A stretch of 64,000 nt of DNA, from contig NZ_WMDZ01000001.1 in NCBI RefSeq assembly GCF_021735935.1, forward strand, positions 1,054,001 through 1,118,000. The letters are read 5' to 3'. A program made the translations under genes and the position numbers. Shown here piece after piece: positions 51,890-61,364 of the stretch; position 1 is the first letter of the stretch; each line of letters opens with the position of its first letter. The notes below the pieces were generated by a model. It ran no database searches, was not told the origin of the DNA, and saw nothing but the letters and a program-made list of their open reading frames with translations. This DNA comes from Sulfitobacter sp. M39 (GTDB taxonomy: Bacteria; Pseudomonadota; Alphaproteobacteria; Rhodobacterales; Rhodobacteraceae).

Positions 51890-53026
51890 ATGAACGTATT
51901 GAAAACGACGGTCGTGGCATTTGGGTTCACGGCTTCTATGGCGGCTGCGCAGGATCTGGATCTGCCACGTCAGCTGAGCTGGACAGCCTATGACACAGGG
52001 TCGGCGGGCTATAATCAGGCCGTGGCAATCGGTGCTGCGTTGCAAGATGCCGCGGGGGTGAACTTGCGCGTGCTGCCGGGCAAGAACGACGTGTCGCGCA
52101 CAGAGCCCTTGCGCCAGGGGCGGGTTGAATTCTCGGCCACAGGTGTGGGCGGTAGTTTTATGGCGCAGGAAGGTGTGTTTGATTTCGGCGCTGAAAACTG
52201 GGGGCCGCAGCCGATCCGCGTGCTGCTGGCGAACAACGGTGGCGCGATCAACCTTGCGGTCGGTGTCGCGGGCGATTTGGGAATCGAGACCTATGCCGAC
52301 CTCAAGGGGAAGCGCGTGTCCTATATCGTTGGTGCCCCTGCGTTGAACGTGAACACCGAAGCCTATCTGGCCTATGGCGGCCTGACGTGGGACGATGTGG
52401 AGCGGGTTGATTTCGGCGGGTTCGGCGCGAGCTGGACCGGCCTGATTGAAGGGCAGGTCGATGCGGCTTTTGCGTCGACCAACTCGGGCAAGGCATATGA
52501 GGCCGAAGCGGGGCCGCGCGGGCTATTCTGGCCGCCGGTTGACCCCGATGACGCCGAGGGCTTTGCCCGCATGCAGGAAATTGCCCCTTTTTTCACGCTG
52601 AACAAAGCCAAGGTTGGGGCCACCATCGACGGGACCGACGGCTATCAGGGCGCGGGCTATGCCTATCCGGTGCTGACCTCGATCGCGGCCACGGACGAAG
52701 CGCTGGTCTATAATATGACCAAGGCAATGGTAGAGCTGTTCCCCAAGTATGATGGCAATTCCCCCGGCATCGGTGGCTGGGCGCTAGACAAGCAGAACAT
52801 GGAATGGGTGGTGCCCTACCACGAAGGGGCGATCCGCTATTTCGAAGAGGTGGGCGCTTGGTCTGACACCTCGCAGGCGCATAACGACACACTTGTGAAA
52901 CGCCAAGAAGCGCTGGCAGCGGCATGGGAAGCGACGAAAGCGTCCAACCCCTCTGACTGGGAAGCCGCCTGGTCCGATGCGCGCCGCAAGGCCTTGGCAG
53001 ACGGCGGGTTCTCTGTCGTTTTCTAA
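51890..53026 (+). CDS. TAXI-family TRAP transporter solute-binding protein
   Basis: 378 aa secreted receptor with a signal peptide (MNVLKTTVVAFGFTASMAAA-Q). TAYDTGSAGYNQAVAIGAALQ is the TAXI start motif, and TGVGGSFMAQEG and YADLKGKRVSYIVGAPALNV are receptor segments. ATG 51890 follows GGAGGAAAG. It supplies the membrane component encoded 94 bp downstream. The ligand is not known; glutamate-like and dicarboxylate ligands are seen in the family. Confidence 0.9.
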   Translation: MNVLKTTVVAFGFTASMAAAQDLDLPRQLSWTAYDTGSAGYNQAVAIGAALQDAAGVNLRVLPGKNDVSRTEPLRQGRVEFSATGVGGSFMAQEGVFDFGAENWGPQPIRVLLANNGGAINLAVGVAGDLGIETYADLKGKRVSYIVGAPALNVNTEAYLAYGGLTWDDVERVDFGGFGASWTGLIEGQVDAAFASTNSGKAYEAEAGPRGLFWPPVDPDDAEGFARMQEIAPFFTLNKAKVGATIDGTDGYQGAGYAYPVLTSIAATDEALVYNMTKAMVELFPKYDGNSPGIGGWALDKQNMEWVVPYHEGAIRYFEEVGAWSDTSQAHNDTLVKRQEALAAAWEATKASNPSDWEAAWSDARRKALADGGFSVVF

Positions 53027-53120
53027 ACCTTTCGCAAGTTCGGTGCGGGCTGGTCATGGCACCGGCCCGTTCCTGCTGTGCCGCTAGCCGGCCCGTACCC
53101 CCTAATATGAAAGCGTTTTT

Positions 53121-55115
53121 ATGACCGATCCCGATACATCGCGCGCCCCGCAGCCGAAGTTCGAGGAGGTGGCGATTGACGGTGCCACCCCGGCGGAGCG
53201 TATTTCGGGGTTGGCACGTTGGGTCGTGGTGATCACCACGCTGCTGTCGCTGGTGCTGGTGGTGAACCAGCTGTTCAACCTTCAGCTTTTCGGGATTGTG
53301 CTGATCGACGGGCGGTATCTGTATATCCTCGGGGGGATGTTCCTGGCGCTGACATTCCTGATCTTTCAGGCCCGCGGCGGCAAGGGGGGGGAGCCGACAC
53401 TACTGGACTGGGTCCTGTTTGCCGCTTCGGTCGGGACCACGGGCTATCTGGCGCAGACCGCGCAGCAGAACCTTTCGCAGGGGTGGGAATATGCAGCACC
53501 TGAAACGGCGCAATATGTCTCGGTCATATTCTTCTTCCTGATCCTGGAGGCAACGCGGCGGGCAGGGGGGCTGGTGCTGTTCCTGATTGTCACGCTCTTT
53601 GCGTTCTATCCAACCTTCGCGGGCCACGTGCCTGACCCGTTTTCGGGCTTTCAAAGCACGTTCCTGCAAACGGTGCCTTACCATATCTATTCCGCCGAAA
53701 GCTCTTTCGGCATTCCAATGAAGGCGTTCGGCGGCGTTGTCATCGGCTTCATACTGTTCGGCGCGGTGCTGCAACGAACAGGCGGCGGGCAGTTTTTCAA
53801 TGATCTAGCGCTTGGGCTCGTGGGCGGCTACCGCGGGGGCGCGGCGAAAGTCTCTATCTTTGCCAGCGGCTTTATGGGGTCGATGTCCGGCTCTGTCATT
53901 TCGAATGTCTTGACCACGGGGGCGGTGTCCATCCCCGCGATGCGCAAGACCGGGTTCTCGGCCAAGACCGCCGCCGCGACAGAGGCCTGCGCCTCGACTG
54001 GCGGGGTGTTGATGCCGCCGATCATGGGGGCGACGGCCTTTGTCATGGCGTCCTTTCTGTCACGCCCCTATGTCGAAATCGCACTGGCCGCCGCCATTCC
54101 GAGCATCTTGTTCTACTGGGGGCTTTTCGCGCAGATCGACGCCTATTCCGCGAAACGCGGGCTGCGCGGGTTGCCCAAGCCCGACCTTCCGCGCCTGCGG
54201 CAGGTGATGATCGAAGGCTGGCCCTATATCTTCGTTTTCGCGCTGTTGCTTTATATGATGATTGGGCTGCGCAAGGAATCCTCTGCCCCGTTCTATGCCA
54301 CGGCGCTGCTTTTGGTGGTGAACCAGTTCCGCGCCAGCCATCGTCTGAATCTGAGCCGCCTTGGCAATATGATCGTCGGTGTCGGCATGGGGCTGTCAGA
54401 ACTGACCGCGATCCTGCTGGGCGTCGGGCTGATCGTCGGGTCGTTCTCGGCCACGGGGCTTGCGGGCACATTGGTGAACGAGCTGGTGTTTCTTGCCGGC
54501 GACAGCACGTTGATCCTGTTGCTGATGGGGGCGATCACCGCCTTTATCTTCGGCATGGGGATGACGGTGACGGCCTGCTATATCTTCCTCGCGGTGGTGC
54601 TAGCCCCCGCGCTTGAGGCCGGCGGGCTGAACCAACTGGCAGTGCATCTGTTCATTCTCTACTGGGGCATGGTTAGCTATATCACACCTCCGGTAGCCCT
54701 TGGCGCTTTTGCGGCATCAACCATGGCCGGGTCCAACCCGATTGCCACGGGGTTCGACGCGATGCGCCTTGGCGGTGTCATCTATATCGCGCCCTTCTTC
54801 TTTGTGCTGAACCCTGCGTTGATTGGTCAGGCCCCCGCGTGGGAGGTCGTCGTAGCGCTGAGCTGTGCGATGATCGGGGTGACCCTTATCTCGGCGGCGT
54901 TGCAGGGGTACATCAGCCTTGTCGGCCCGATTGAAGGCCGTGGGGCGCTGCCGATGCGGGTGGCGCTGTTCTTTGGCGGCGTGCTGATCGCCATGCCGCA
55001 GAACGATCTGGCCGGTTTGGGCTACAGCCTGTCCTTTCTCATCGGGGTCGCCCTTTGTGCACTGCCGATGTTGCGGGCGTGGCAGGCGACCTCCGCCGCG
55101 CGCGTCACCCCCTAA
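53121..55115 (+). CDS. TAXI-type TRAP transporter, fused permease
   Basis: 664 aa, about 14-17 helices. It fuses the small (DctQ-like) and large (DctM-like) subunits, typical of TAXI systems. KVSIFASGFMGSMSGSVISNV, ACASTGGVLMPPIMGATAFVMA and YWGMVSYITPPVALGAFAAS are DctM/TAXI signatures. It follows the receptor gene and is driven by ion gradients. Confidence 0.92.
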   Translation: MTDPDTSRAPQPKFEEVAIDGATPAERISGLARWVVVITTLLSLVLVVNQLFNLQLFGIVLIDGRYLYILGGMFLALTFLIFQARGGKGGEPTLLDWVLFAASVGTTGYLAQTAQQNLSQGWEYAAPETAQYVSVIFFFLILEATRRAGGLVLFLIVTLFAFYPTFAGHVPDPFSGFQSTFLQTVPYHIYSAESSFGIPMKAFGGVVIGFILFGAVLQRTGGGQFFNDLALGLVGGYRGGAAKVSIFASGFMGSMSGSVISNVLTTGAVSIPAMRKTGFSAKTAAATEACASTGGVLMPPIMGATAFVMASFLSRPYVEIALAAAIPSILFYWGLFAQIDAYSAKRGLRGLPKPDLPRLRQVMIEGWPYIFVFALLLYMMIGLRKESSAPFYATALLLVVNQFRASHRLNLSRLGNMIVGVGMGLSELTAILLGVGLIVGSFSATGLAGTLVNELVFLAGDSTLILLLMGAITAFIFGMGMTVTACYIFLAVVLAPALEAGGLNQLAVHLFILYWGMVSYITPPVALGAFAASTMAGSNPIATGFDAMRLGGVIYIAPFFFVLNPALIGQAPAWEVVVALSCAMIGVTLISAALQGYISLVGPIEGRGALPMRVALFFGGVLIAMPQNDLAGLGYSLSFLIGVALCALPMLRAWQATSAARVTP

Positions 55116-55454
55116 GAAATCGGCAGTGGCGCGCGCTTGCCGCGCGTCCGGTCAGGAAGCTGTGTTCGTGACGGCTATATTTTGAGCGATCCCAATCCTC
55201 AGTGCTAAAAAATGAGGCGCAGCCAGTGGTCTGTCCCGCGATATGCCATTTTTTCTAGCGACTCCGCCACTGCCCTAGGCATCTTGGCCTTGTGCCGAAA
55301 CAGGCAACACCGTCGCACGGCCAGCGATCCTGGCAGATGTAACAAGCCATGCGACGATCACAACAATATGCTGCGCCTCCTGTCTAACGTGCTTGGGGGC
55401 CCCGGAAAAGTGCGTTCTGACGCAAGGGGTAGCAGCGCCAACAGGGGATAGAAG
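55116..55454. other. Intergenic region before urtA
   Basis: 339 bases with no convincing gene. It holds the presumed urt promoter and an imperfect inverted repeat (ctaaaaaatg at 55205-55214; cattttttctag at 55247-55258). No clear sigma54 or NtrC consensus is seen. Confidence 0.6.
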
Positions 55455-56747
55455 ATGACAACATTCACCAAACTCGCCGCCTGCGCGACCGCCGCATTGA
55501 TGGGCTCCACCTCGCTGGTGATGGCGCAGGACTGTGCCGATCCGGTCAAGGTCGGCGTGCTGCACTCGCTGTCGGGGACCATGGCGATTTCCGAGACGAC
55601 GTTGAAAGACACCATGCTGATGCTGATCGACGCGCAGAACGAAAAGGGTGGCGTATTGGGCTGCGAGATCGAGGCGGTCGTGGTTGACCCTGCCTCCGAC
55701 TGGCCCTTGTTCGCAGAGAAGGCGCGCGAGCTGCTGACCGTAAACGAGGTCGACGTGATCTTTGGCAACTGGACCTCTGTGTCGCGCAAATCCGTGCTGC
55801 CCGTGATCGAAGAGCTGAACGGCCTGCTGTTCTACCCCGTGCAATACGAGGGCGAGGAATCATCCAAGAACGTGTTCTACACAGGCGCCGCGCCCAACCA
55901 GCAGGCGATCCCTGCGGTTGATTACTTCCTCGAAGAGCTGGGGGTCGAGAAATTCGCCCTGCTCGGGACCGACTATGTCTACCCGCGTACCACCAATAAC
56001 ATCCTGAAATCCTATCTGATGTCCAAGGGCATTGCCGAAGAAGACATCTTTGTGAACTACACCCCGTTTGGCCACTCTGACTGGGCCACGATCGTGGGCG
56101 ATGTCGTGGCACTGGGCCAGGACGGCAAGCAGGTGGGCGTTGTGTCGACCATCAACGGTGACGCGAACATCGGTTTCTATAAAGAACTCGCCGCGGCGGA
56201 TGTGTCGGCGGATGATATCCCCGTCGTTGCCTTCTCGGTGGGCGAGGAAGAGCTGTCGGGCCTCGATACATCGAACCTTGTCGGGCATCTGGCGGCGTGG
56301 AACTACTTTATGTCCGCAGACACCCCTGCAAACGCTGAATTCATCGAACAGTGGAAAGCGTCCATCGGCGACGACAAACGCGTGACCAATGACCCGATGG
56401 AGGCGCATTACATCGGCTTCAACATGTGGGTGAATGCGGTTGAACAGGCTGGCACCACCGATGTCGATGCCGTGCGCAGCGCGATGTACGGGCAGACCTT
56501 CCCGAACCTGACCGGCGGCACCGCCGAGATGCTGGTGAACCACCACCTGTCCAAACCCGTGCTGATCGGCGAGATCACGGCGGACGGTCAGTTCGACATC
56601 ATCAGCCAGACCGATCCGGTGCCCGGCGATGCCTGGACAGACTTCCTGCCCGAAAGCGCTGTGCTGACTTCGGATTGGAGCGAGCTTGAATGCGGCATGT
56701 ACAACACCGAAACGGAAACCTGCGTTCAGCTGACCTCTAACTACTGA
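55455..56747 (+). CDS. urtA: Urea ABC transporter, substrate-binding protein
   Basis: 430 aa periplasmic receptor with a signal peptide ending VMA-Q. VKVGVLHSLSGTMAISET, FYPVQYEGEESSKNVFYTGAAPNQQ and FGHSDWATIVGDV are diagnostic for UrtA among branched-chain-type receptors. First gene of urtABCDE. The urease cluster that would use the urea is not in this window. Confidence 0.95.
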   Translation: MTTFTKLAACATAALMGSTSLVMAQDCADPVKVGVLHSLSGTMAISETTLKDTMLMLIDAQNEKGGVLGCEIEAVVVDPASDWPLFAEKARELLTVNEVDVIFGNWTSVSRKSVLPVIEELNGLLFYPVQYEGEESSKNVFYTGAAPNQQAIPAVDYFLEELGVEKFALLGTDYVYPRTTNNILKSYLMSKGIAEEDIFVNYTPFGHSDWATIVGDVVALGQDGKQVGVVSTINGDANIGFYKELAAADVSADDIPVVAFSVGEEELSGLDTSNLVGHLAAWNYFMSADTPANAEFIEQWKASIGDDKRVTNDPMEAHYIGFNMWVNAVEQAGTTDVDAVRSAMYGQTFPNLTGGTAEMLVNHHLSKPVLIGEITADGQFDIISQTDPVPGDAWTDFLPESAVLTSDWSELECGMYNTETETCVQLTSNY

Positions 56748-56822
56748 TCCTGAACGCCGGGGCGGGCAGGCTGACTGGCCGCCCCATCACCTTATTTTCC
56801 AGATTTACCACAAGGGTTCCCT

Positions 56823-58757
56823 ATGTTCCGCCACCTGTTAATGCTCCTCTGTTGGGTGGGCATCGTGGGAACGGCACAGGCGCAAGATTTGCAGCCCGTG
56901 CTTCAAGCTCATGCCGATGAAATTGCCAAACCCTCGCGCAGCTCTGTCTCTGTCGCGCTGGATGATCTGGTTGCCTCCGGTGCGCCGCAGGTTAGTGCCT
57001 TTCTAGAGCAATGGCAGGACAAAGGGGTCTGGCAGCGCGACGCGGATGGGTTGTTCTTTTTCGGGACTGAGACAGGCGATGATCTGGCCTTGCGCGATAT
57101 CGACAGCGATGCGGAAAGCACGGCACCTGCAAGCGGGTTTTCGCAGCTGAAACCTAATGGCGGGGTGCGCCGCCTAATCGGCACCGCGCTTGTGCAGTTC
57201 CAACTGACCGACCCTGATCTTGCACGCCGTCAAAGTGCCGTCGATTCCATCGCCCGCCGCCCAGAGGCGGACCAACTGGCCCCCCTGCGCGCCTCGATCG
57301 AGGCAGAGACAGACGCGGCGCTGAAGGCCCGCAAGATCCAGCTGGCCAACTTCCTCTCTGCCAGTTTTGGTGACACAGCCGCCGATCGTATCGCGGCGAT
57401 CACGTCAATGGCCAGCGATACCTCGATCGAGGCGCGGGCGGTGATGAACCAGATTCTATCGACCAAGATGGCGACCCCGTCTGAAACACCCAGCGGCAAC
57501 GTCGCGCGGGTGCTCACACCGGGGGAGGATATTTCACCCGATGCGGCCTATGCCCAGCTGGTCGCGGCTGATCTGGCCCCAGCGCTGGTGCCCCCCGCCG
57601 CGATCCGCGACGCTTTGGCGGCGAACGTTGTCAACGGGCGTGTGGGTGGCATCCCGACAGCGCGGCTGAATACCGATGCGGCGCGTGCGACCGCCTATGC
57701 CGCACTCGCCGCTGCGGGCACCGTGCCGCCGGTGGTGACTGCGCGGGACCAGCAAGATGCCATCGCGGGCATGACGTTCTACGAGGTGTATGACGAGCCC
57801 GACAGCGCCGTCACAGACGCCGCGCGGGCCGCGCTCGACAGTATCGAGACCCGTGTCGCCGCCGCGCAAACCGTTGACCTGACGTTGGACGCGCTGTCGC
57901 TCGCGTCGATCTATTTCCTTGCCGCTATCGGCCTTGCCATCACCTTCGGCGTCATGGGGGTCATCAACATGGCCCATGGCGAGTTTATCATGATGGGGGC
58001 CTATACCGGCTATGTCGTGCAACTGTTCGTACCCGATTACACGCTGTCGATCATCATCGCCCTGCCGCTGGCCTTTGCGGTAACATTCGCCGCCGGTGTC
58101 GTGATGGAGCGGTTGGTGATCCGGCATCTTTACCACCGTCCGCTGGAGACGCTGCTGGCGACTTTCGGCATCTCTATCGCGTTGCAGCAACTGGCCAAGA
58201 ACATCTTTGGCACGCAGGCGCGCCCGCTGACGTCTCCGGCTTGGCTGGACGGGGCGTGGGTGATCTCGGATGTGATCCAGATCAGCTATATCCGCATTGC
58301 GATTTTCGTGCTGGCGCTGCTGTTTCTGGGTCTGATCCTGTTTGTGCTCAAACGCACGCGATTGGGACTAGAGGTGCGCGCCGTGACGCAGAACCCCGGT
58401 ATGGCGGCCAGCATGGGGATCAACCCCGACCGGATCAACATGATGACCTTTGGCCTTGGGTCCGGCATCGCGGGTATCGCGGGGGTGGCGATCGGGCTTT
58501 ATGCCAAGGTCACCTCCGAGATGGGGGCCGATTACATCGTGCAATCTTTCATGACCGTAGTCGTGGGCGGCGTTGGTAACGTCTGGGGCACGCTGGCCGG
58601 GGCCTCGCTTATCGGGTTCCTGCAAAAGGGGATCGAATGGTTCAACCCGTCCAATACCCTCGCGGCACAGACCTATATGGTGCTGTTCATCATCCTGTTC
58701 ATTCAATTCCGTCCCAAGGGCATCGTTGCCCAAAAGGGCCGGGCAGCGGCGGATTGA
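56823..58757 (+). CDS. urtB: Urea ABC transporter, permease UrtB
   Basis: 644 aa. A periplasmic domain of ~330 residues after a signal peptide (RHLLMLLCWVGIVGTAQAQ), the extra region unique to UrtB, precedes a LivH-type permease (about 350-640, LASIYFLAAIGLAITFGVMG and VINMAHGEFIMMGAYTG). EVRAVTQNPGMAASMGIN is the cytoplasmic EAA-like loop. urtC follows by 3 bases. Confidence 0.95.
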   Translation: MFRHLLMLLCWVGIVGTAQAQDLQPVLQAHADEIAKPSRSSVSVALDDLVASGAPQVSAFLEQWQDKGVWQRDADGLFFFGTETGDDLALRDIDSDAESTAPASGFSQLKPNGGVRRLIGTALVQFQLTDPDLARRQSAVDSIARRPEADQLAPLRASIEAETDAALKARKIQLANFLSASFGDTAADRIAAITSMASDTSIEARAVMNQILSTKMATPSETPSGNVARVLTPGEDISPDAAYAQLVAADLAPALVPPAAIRDALAANVVNGRVGGIPTARLNTDAARATAYAALAAAGTVPPVVTARDQQDAIAGMTFYEVYDEPDSAVTDAARAALDSIETRVAAAQTVDLTLDALSLASIYFLAAIGLAITFGVMGVINMAHGEFIMMGAYTGYVVQLFVPDYTLSIIIALPLAFAVTFAAGVVMERLVIRHLYHRPLETLLATFGISIALQQLAKNIFGTQARPLTSPAWLDGAWVISDVIQISYIRIAIFVLALLFLGLILFVLKRTRLGLEVRAVTQNPGMAASMGINPDRINMMTFGLGSGIAGIAGVAIGLYAKVTSEMGADYIVQSFMTVVVGGVGNVWGTLAGASLIGFLQKGIEWFNPSNTLAAQTYMVLFIILFIQFRPKGIVAQKGRAAAD

Positions 58758-58760
58758 TCC

Positions 58761-59927
58761 ATGCGTAAAACATTCCTTTCCGAAAATCCTTCCGTCCTGT
58801 GGTTCATCGCGCTGCTGGGGCTGTTTACCCTCGCGGTCGCGATCGGGTCAGAAGCGACGGGCACCGGCCTTATCTCTACCTCGATGGTCAAGACCCTGGG
58901 CAAGACGCTGTGCCTGTGTCTGATCGCCATCGCGATGGATGTGGTCTGGGGGTATTGCGGTATCCTGAGCCTGGGGCACTTCGCCTTCTTCGGCATCGGC
59001 GGCTATGCCATCGGAATGTGGCTGATGTATGCGCGGACCGAAGGCATCGTCCTGTCAAGCCTCGAAGGTCAGGTGATCCCGCCCACACCGCAAGAGGTGC
59101 AGGACGCCATTGGCAACCAGATTTTCGGCGTCGTTGGCAGCTCTGACTTTCCGTGGCTCTGGGCCTTTTCCGACAGTCTGTTCCTACAGCTGCTGATGGT
59201 GGTGATTGTGCCGGGGCTGCTGGCGCTGGTCTTTGGCTGGCTGGCGTTCCGCAGCCGTGTCACGGGCGTTTACCTGTCGATCCTGACGCAGGCGATGACG
59301 CTGGCGCTGTCGCTGTGGCTGTTCCAGAACGACAGTGGCCTGCGCGGCAACAACGGGCTTTCCGGTTTGCAGAATATTCCGGGGTACGAAGACACCTCGC
59401 AGGCGACCATCAGCCTTGTGTTCTTTATGGGGTCGGCGCTGGCGCTGGCACTTGGGTATATCCTCTTTGCATGGGTGGTATCGGGCAAGATGGGCAGCGT
59501 GGTGCAAGGCATCCGCGATAACGAGGCCCGCGTCCGCTTCCTTGGCTACCGTGTGGAACGCTACAAGCTGTTCATCTTTACCCTGACCGCCGTGATCGCG
59601 GGTATCGCCGGGGCGCTTTATTACCCGCAGGCCGGCATCATCAACCCGGCAGAGATCGCGCCGATTGCATCGATCTATCTGGCGGTCTGGGTCGCGATTG
59701 GCGGGCGCGGGCGGCTTTACGGCGCGGTGATCGGGGCGGCATTCGTATCCTTGCTGTCCAGCTGGTTCACGGGCGGCGGTGCCCCTGCCATCGATCTGGG
59801 GTTCTATACGATCCTATGGACCGACTGGTGGCTGGTACTGCTTGGCGTATCCTTTGTTTGCGTCACCTTGTTCTTTCCCAAGGGGATCGGCGGCCTGTTT
59901 GATTATCTGGTGAGGAAACCGTCATGA
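58761..59927 (+). CDS. urtC: Urea ABC transporter, permease UrtC
   Basis: 388 aa LivM-type permease with about ten helices. CGILSLGHFAFFGIGGYAIG is the conserved start of the core and VVQGIRDNEARVRFLGYRVE is the EAA-like coupling loop. The insertion between the third and fourth helices (about 95-130) is typical of UrtC. Its stop overlaps urtD (ATGA). Confidence 0.95.
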   Translation: MRKTFLSENPSVLWFIALLGLFTLAVAIGSEATGTGLISTSMVKTLGKTLCLCLIAIAMDVVWGYCGILSLGHFAFFGIGGYAIGMWLMYARTEGIVLSSLEGQVIPPTPQEVQDAIGNQIFGVVGSSDFPWLWAFSDSLFLQLLMVVIVPGLLALVFGWLAFRSRVTGVYLSILTQAMTLALSLWLFQNDSGLRGNNGLSGLQNIPGYEDTSQATISLVFFMGSALALALGYILFAWVVSGKMGSVVQGIRDNEARVRFLGYRVERYKLFIFTLTAVIAGIAGALYYPQAGIINPAEIAPIASIYLAVWVAIGGRGRLYGAVIGAAFVSLLSSWFTGGGAPAIDLGFYTILWTDWWLVLLGVSFVCVTLFFPKGIGGLFDYLVRKPS

Positions 59928-60676
59928 ACGATACCCTGTTAGAAGTCTCCGGCGTGTCGAAATCCTTTGACGGGTTCAAGGCGATCAACAATCTGTCGAT
60001 CCAGATCGCAGAGCCCGAGCTGCGCGCTGTGATCGGGCCGAACGGGGCGGGCAAGACCACCTTTATGGACATCATCACCGGCAAGACGCGCCCCGACAGC
60101 GGCCATGTCGTCTGGGGAGAGCGGAATATATCGCTGCTTGGTATGTCAGAGGCGGATATCGCGAACGAAGGGGTGGGGCGCAAGTTTCAGAAACCCACCG
60201 TGTTCGAGGCGCAGACCGTGCGGCAGAACCTTGCGATGGCGCTGAAGAACCCGAGGGGGCCGCTGGCCGTCCTGCTACACCGCAAGACCCCGTCCAACGC
60301 GGCGCGGATCGAAGGCATCGCGGCAGAGATCGGCCTGACCGAGAGCCTGACCCGCATTGCCGGAGAGTTGAGCCACGGCCAGAAGCAATGGCTTGAGATC
60401 GGCATGCTGCTGGCGCAGGAGCCGCGTCTGTTGCTGGTCGACGAACCCGCCGCCGGCATGACGGTTGAGGAACGCGAAAAGACCACCGATATTCTGAAAC
60501 GTGCTGCCAAGACCCGCGCCGTGGTGGTGGTCGAACATGACATGGAATTCGTGCGCAGGCTCGACTGCAAGGTCACGGTGCTGCACGAAGGATCGGTGCT
60601 GGCCGAAGGCAGTCTTGACCACGTGACATCCAACCCGAAAGTGATCGAAGTTTATCTGGGGCGCGGCCATGCTTGA
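59924..60676 (+). CDS. urtD: Urea ABC transporter, ATPase UrtD
   Basis: 250 aa ATPase. Walker A GPNGAGKTTF, signature LSHGQKQWLEIGMLL, Walker B RLLLVDEPAAGMT and H-loop VVVVEHDMEF. Start ATG 59924 overlaps urtC; the stop overlaps urtE by 8 bases. Confidence 0.96.
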   Translation: MNDTLLEVSGVSKSFDGFKAINNLSIQIAEPELRAVIGPNGAGKTTFMDIITGKTRPDSGHVVWGERNISLLGMSEADIANEGVGRKFQKPTVFEAQTVRQNLAMALKNPRGPLAVLLHRKTPSNAARIEGIAAEIGLTESLTRIAGELSHGQKQWLEIGMLLAQEPRLLLVDEPAAGMTVEEREKTTDILKRAAKTRAVVVVEHDMEFVRRLDCKVTVLHEGSVLAEGSLDHVTSNPKVIEVYLGRGHA

Positions 60677-61364
60677 AGTTGAAAATCTGGACCTGCACTA
60701 TGGTCAAAGCCGCATTCTTTACGAGGTGTCCTTTCAGGCGCCCAAGGGGCAGATCACGACCTTGATAGGCAACAACGGGGTGGGCAAGACCTCCACCCTC
60801 AAGGCGATTGCCGGGCGGCATCCGGCGTCGGCGGGCACGATCGCCGTTGACGGGACTCCCGTACGTTTGACCACGGCCTTTCAGGCGGCGAATGCGGGCA
60901 TTGCCTATGTGCCGCAGGGGCGCGAGGTTTTCCCGATGATGACGGTGGAGGAGAACCTAGAGACGGGGTTTGCCTGCCTGCCCAAGGCCGACCACCACAT
61001 TCCAGATCACATCTACGACCTGTTCCCTGTCTTGCGGGAGATGAAAGCGCGGCGCGGGGGCGATCTGTCGGGCGGGCAGCAGCAGCAGCTTGCCATTGCG
61101 CGGGCGCTGATCACGCGACCGCGGGTCTTGTTGCTGGACGAACCGACTGAAGGTATCCAGCCCAATGTGATCCAGCAGATCGGGGATGCGCTGCGGTTGC
61201 TGCGCACCCAGGGCGAGATGGCGATTGTTTTGGTCGAACAGAATGCCGATTTCGCCTATGCGCTGGGCGACAGCTTTATCGTGGTCGAAGGCGGGCGCAA
61301 CGGGCCGCGCAAGCTGAAGGCCGATTATACCAAGGACATGCTGATCGCCGATCTGGCGCTTTAG
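60669..61364 (+). CDS. urtE: Urea ABC transporter, ATPase UrtE
   Basis: 231 aa LivF-type ATPase. Walker A GNNGVGKTST, signature LSGGQQQQLAIARAL, Walker B VLLLDEPTEGIQP and H-loop VLVEQNADFA. It is the last gene of the operon and its stop overlaps, by 3 bases, the stop of the convergent kinase gene. Confidence 0.96.
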   Translation: MLEVENLDLHYGQSRILYEVSFQAPKGQITTLIGNNGVGKTSTLKAIAGRHPASAGTIAVDGTPVRLTTAFQAANAGIAYVPQGREVFPMMTVEENLETGFACLPKADHHIPDHIYDLFPVLREMKARRGGDLSGGQQQQLAIARALITRPRVLLLDEPTEGIQPNVIQQIGDALRLLRTQGEMAIVLVEQNADFAYALGDSFIVVEGGRNGPRKLKADYTKDMLIADLAL

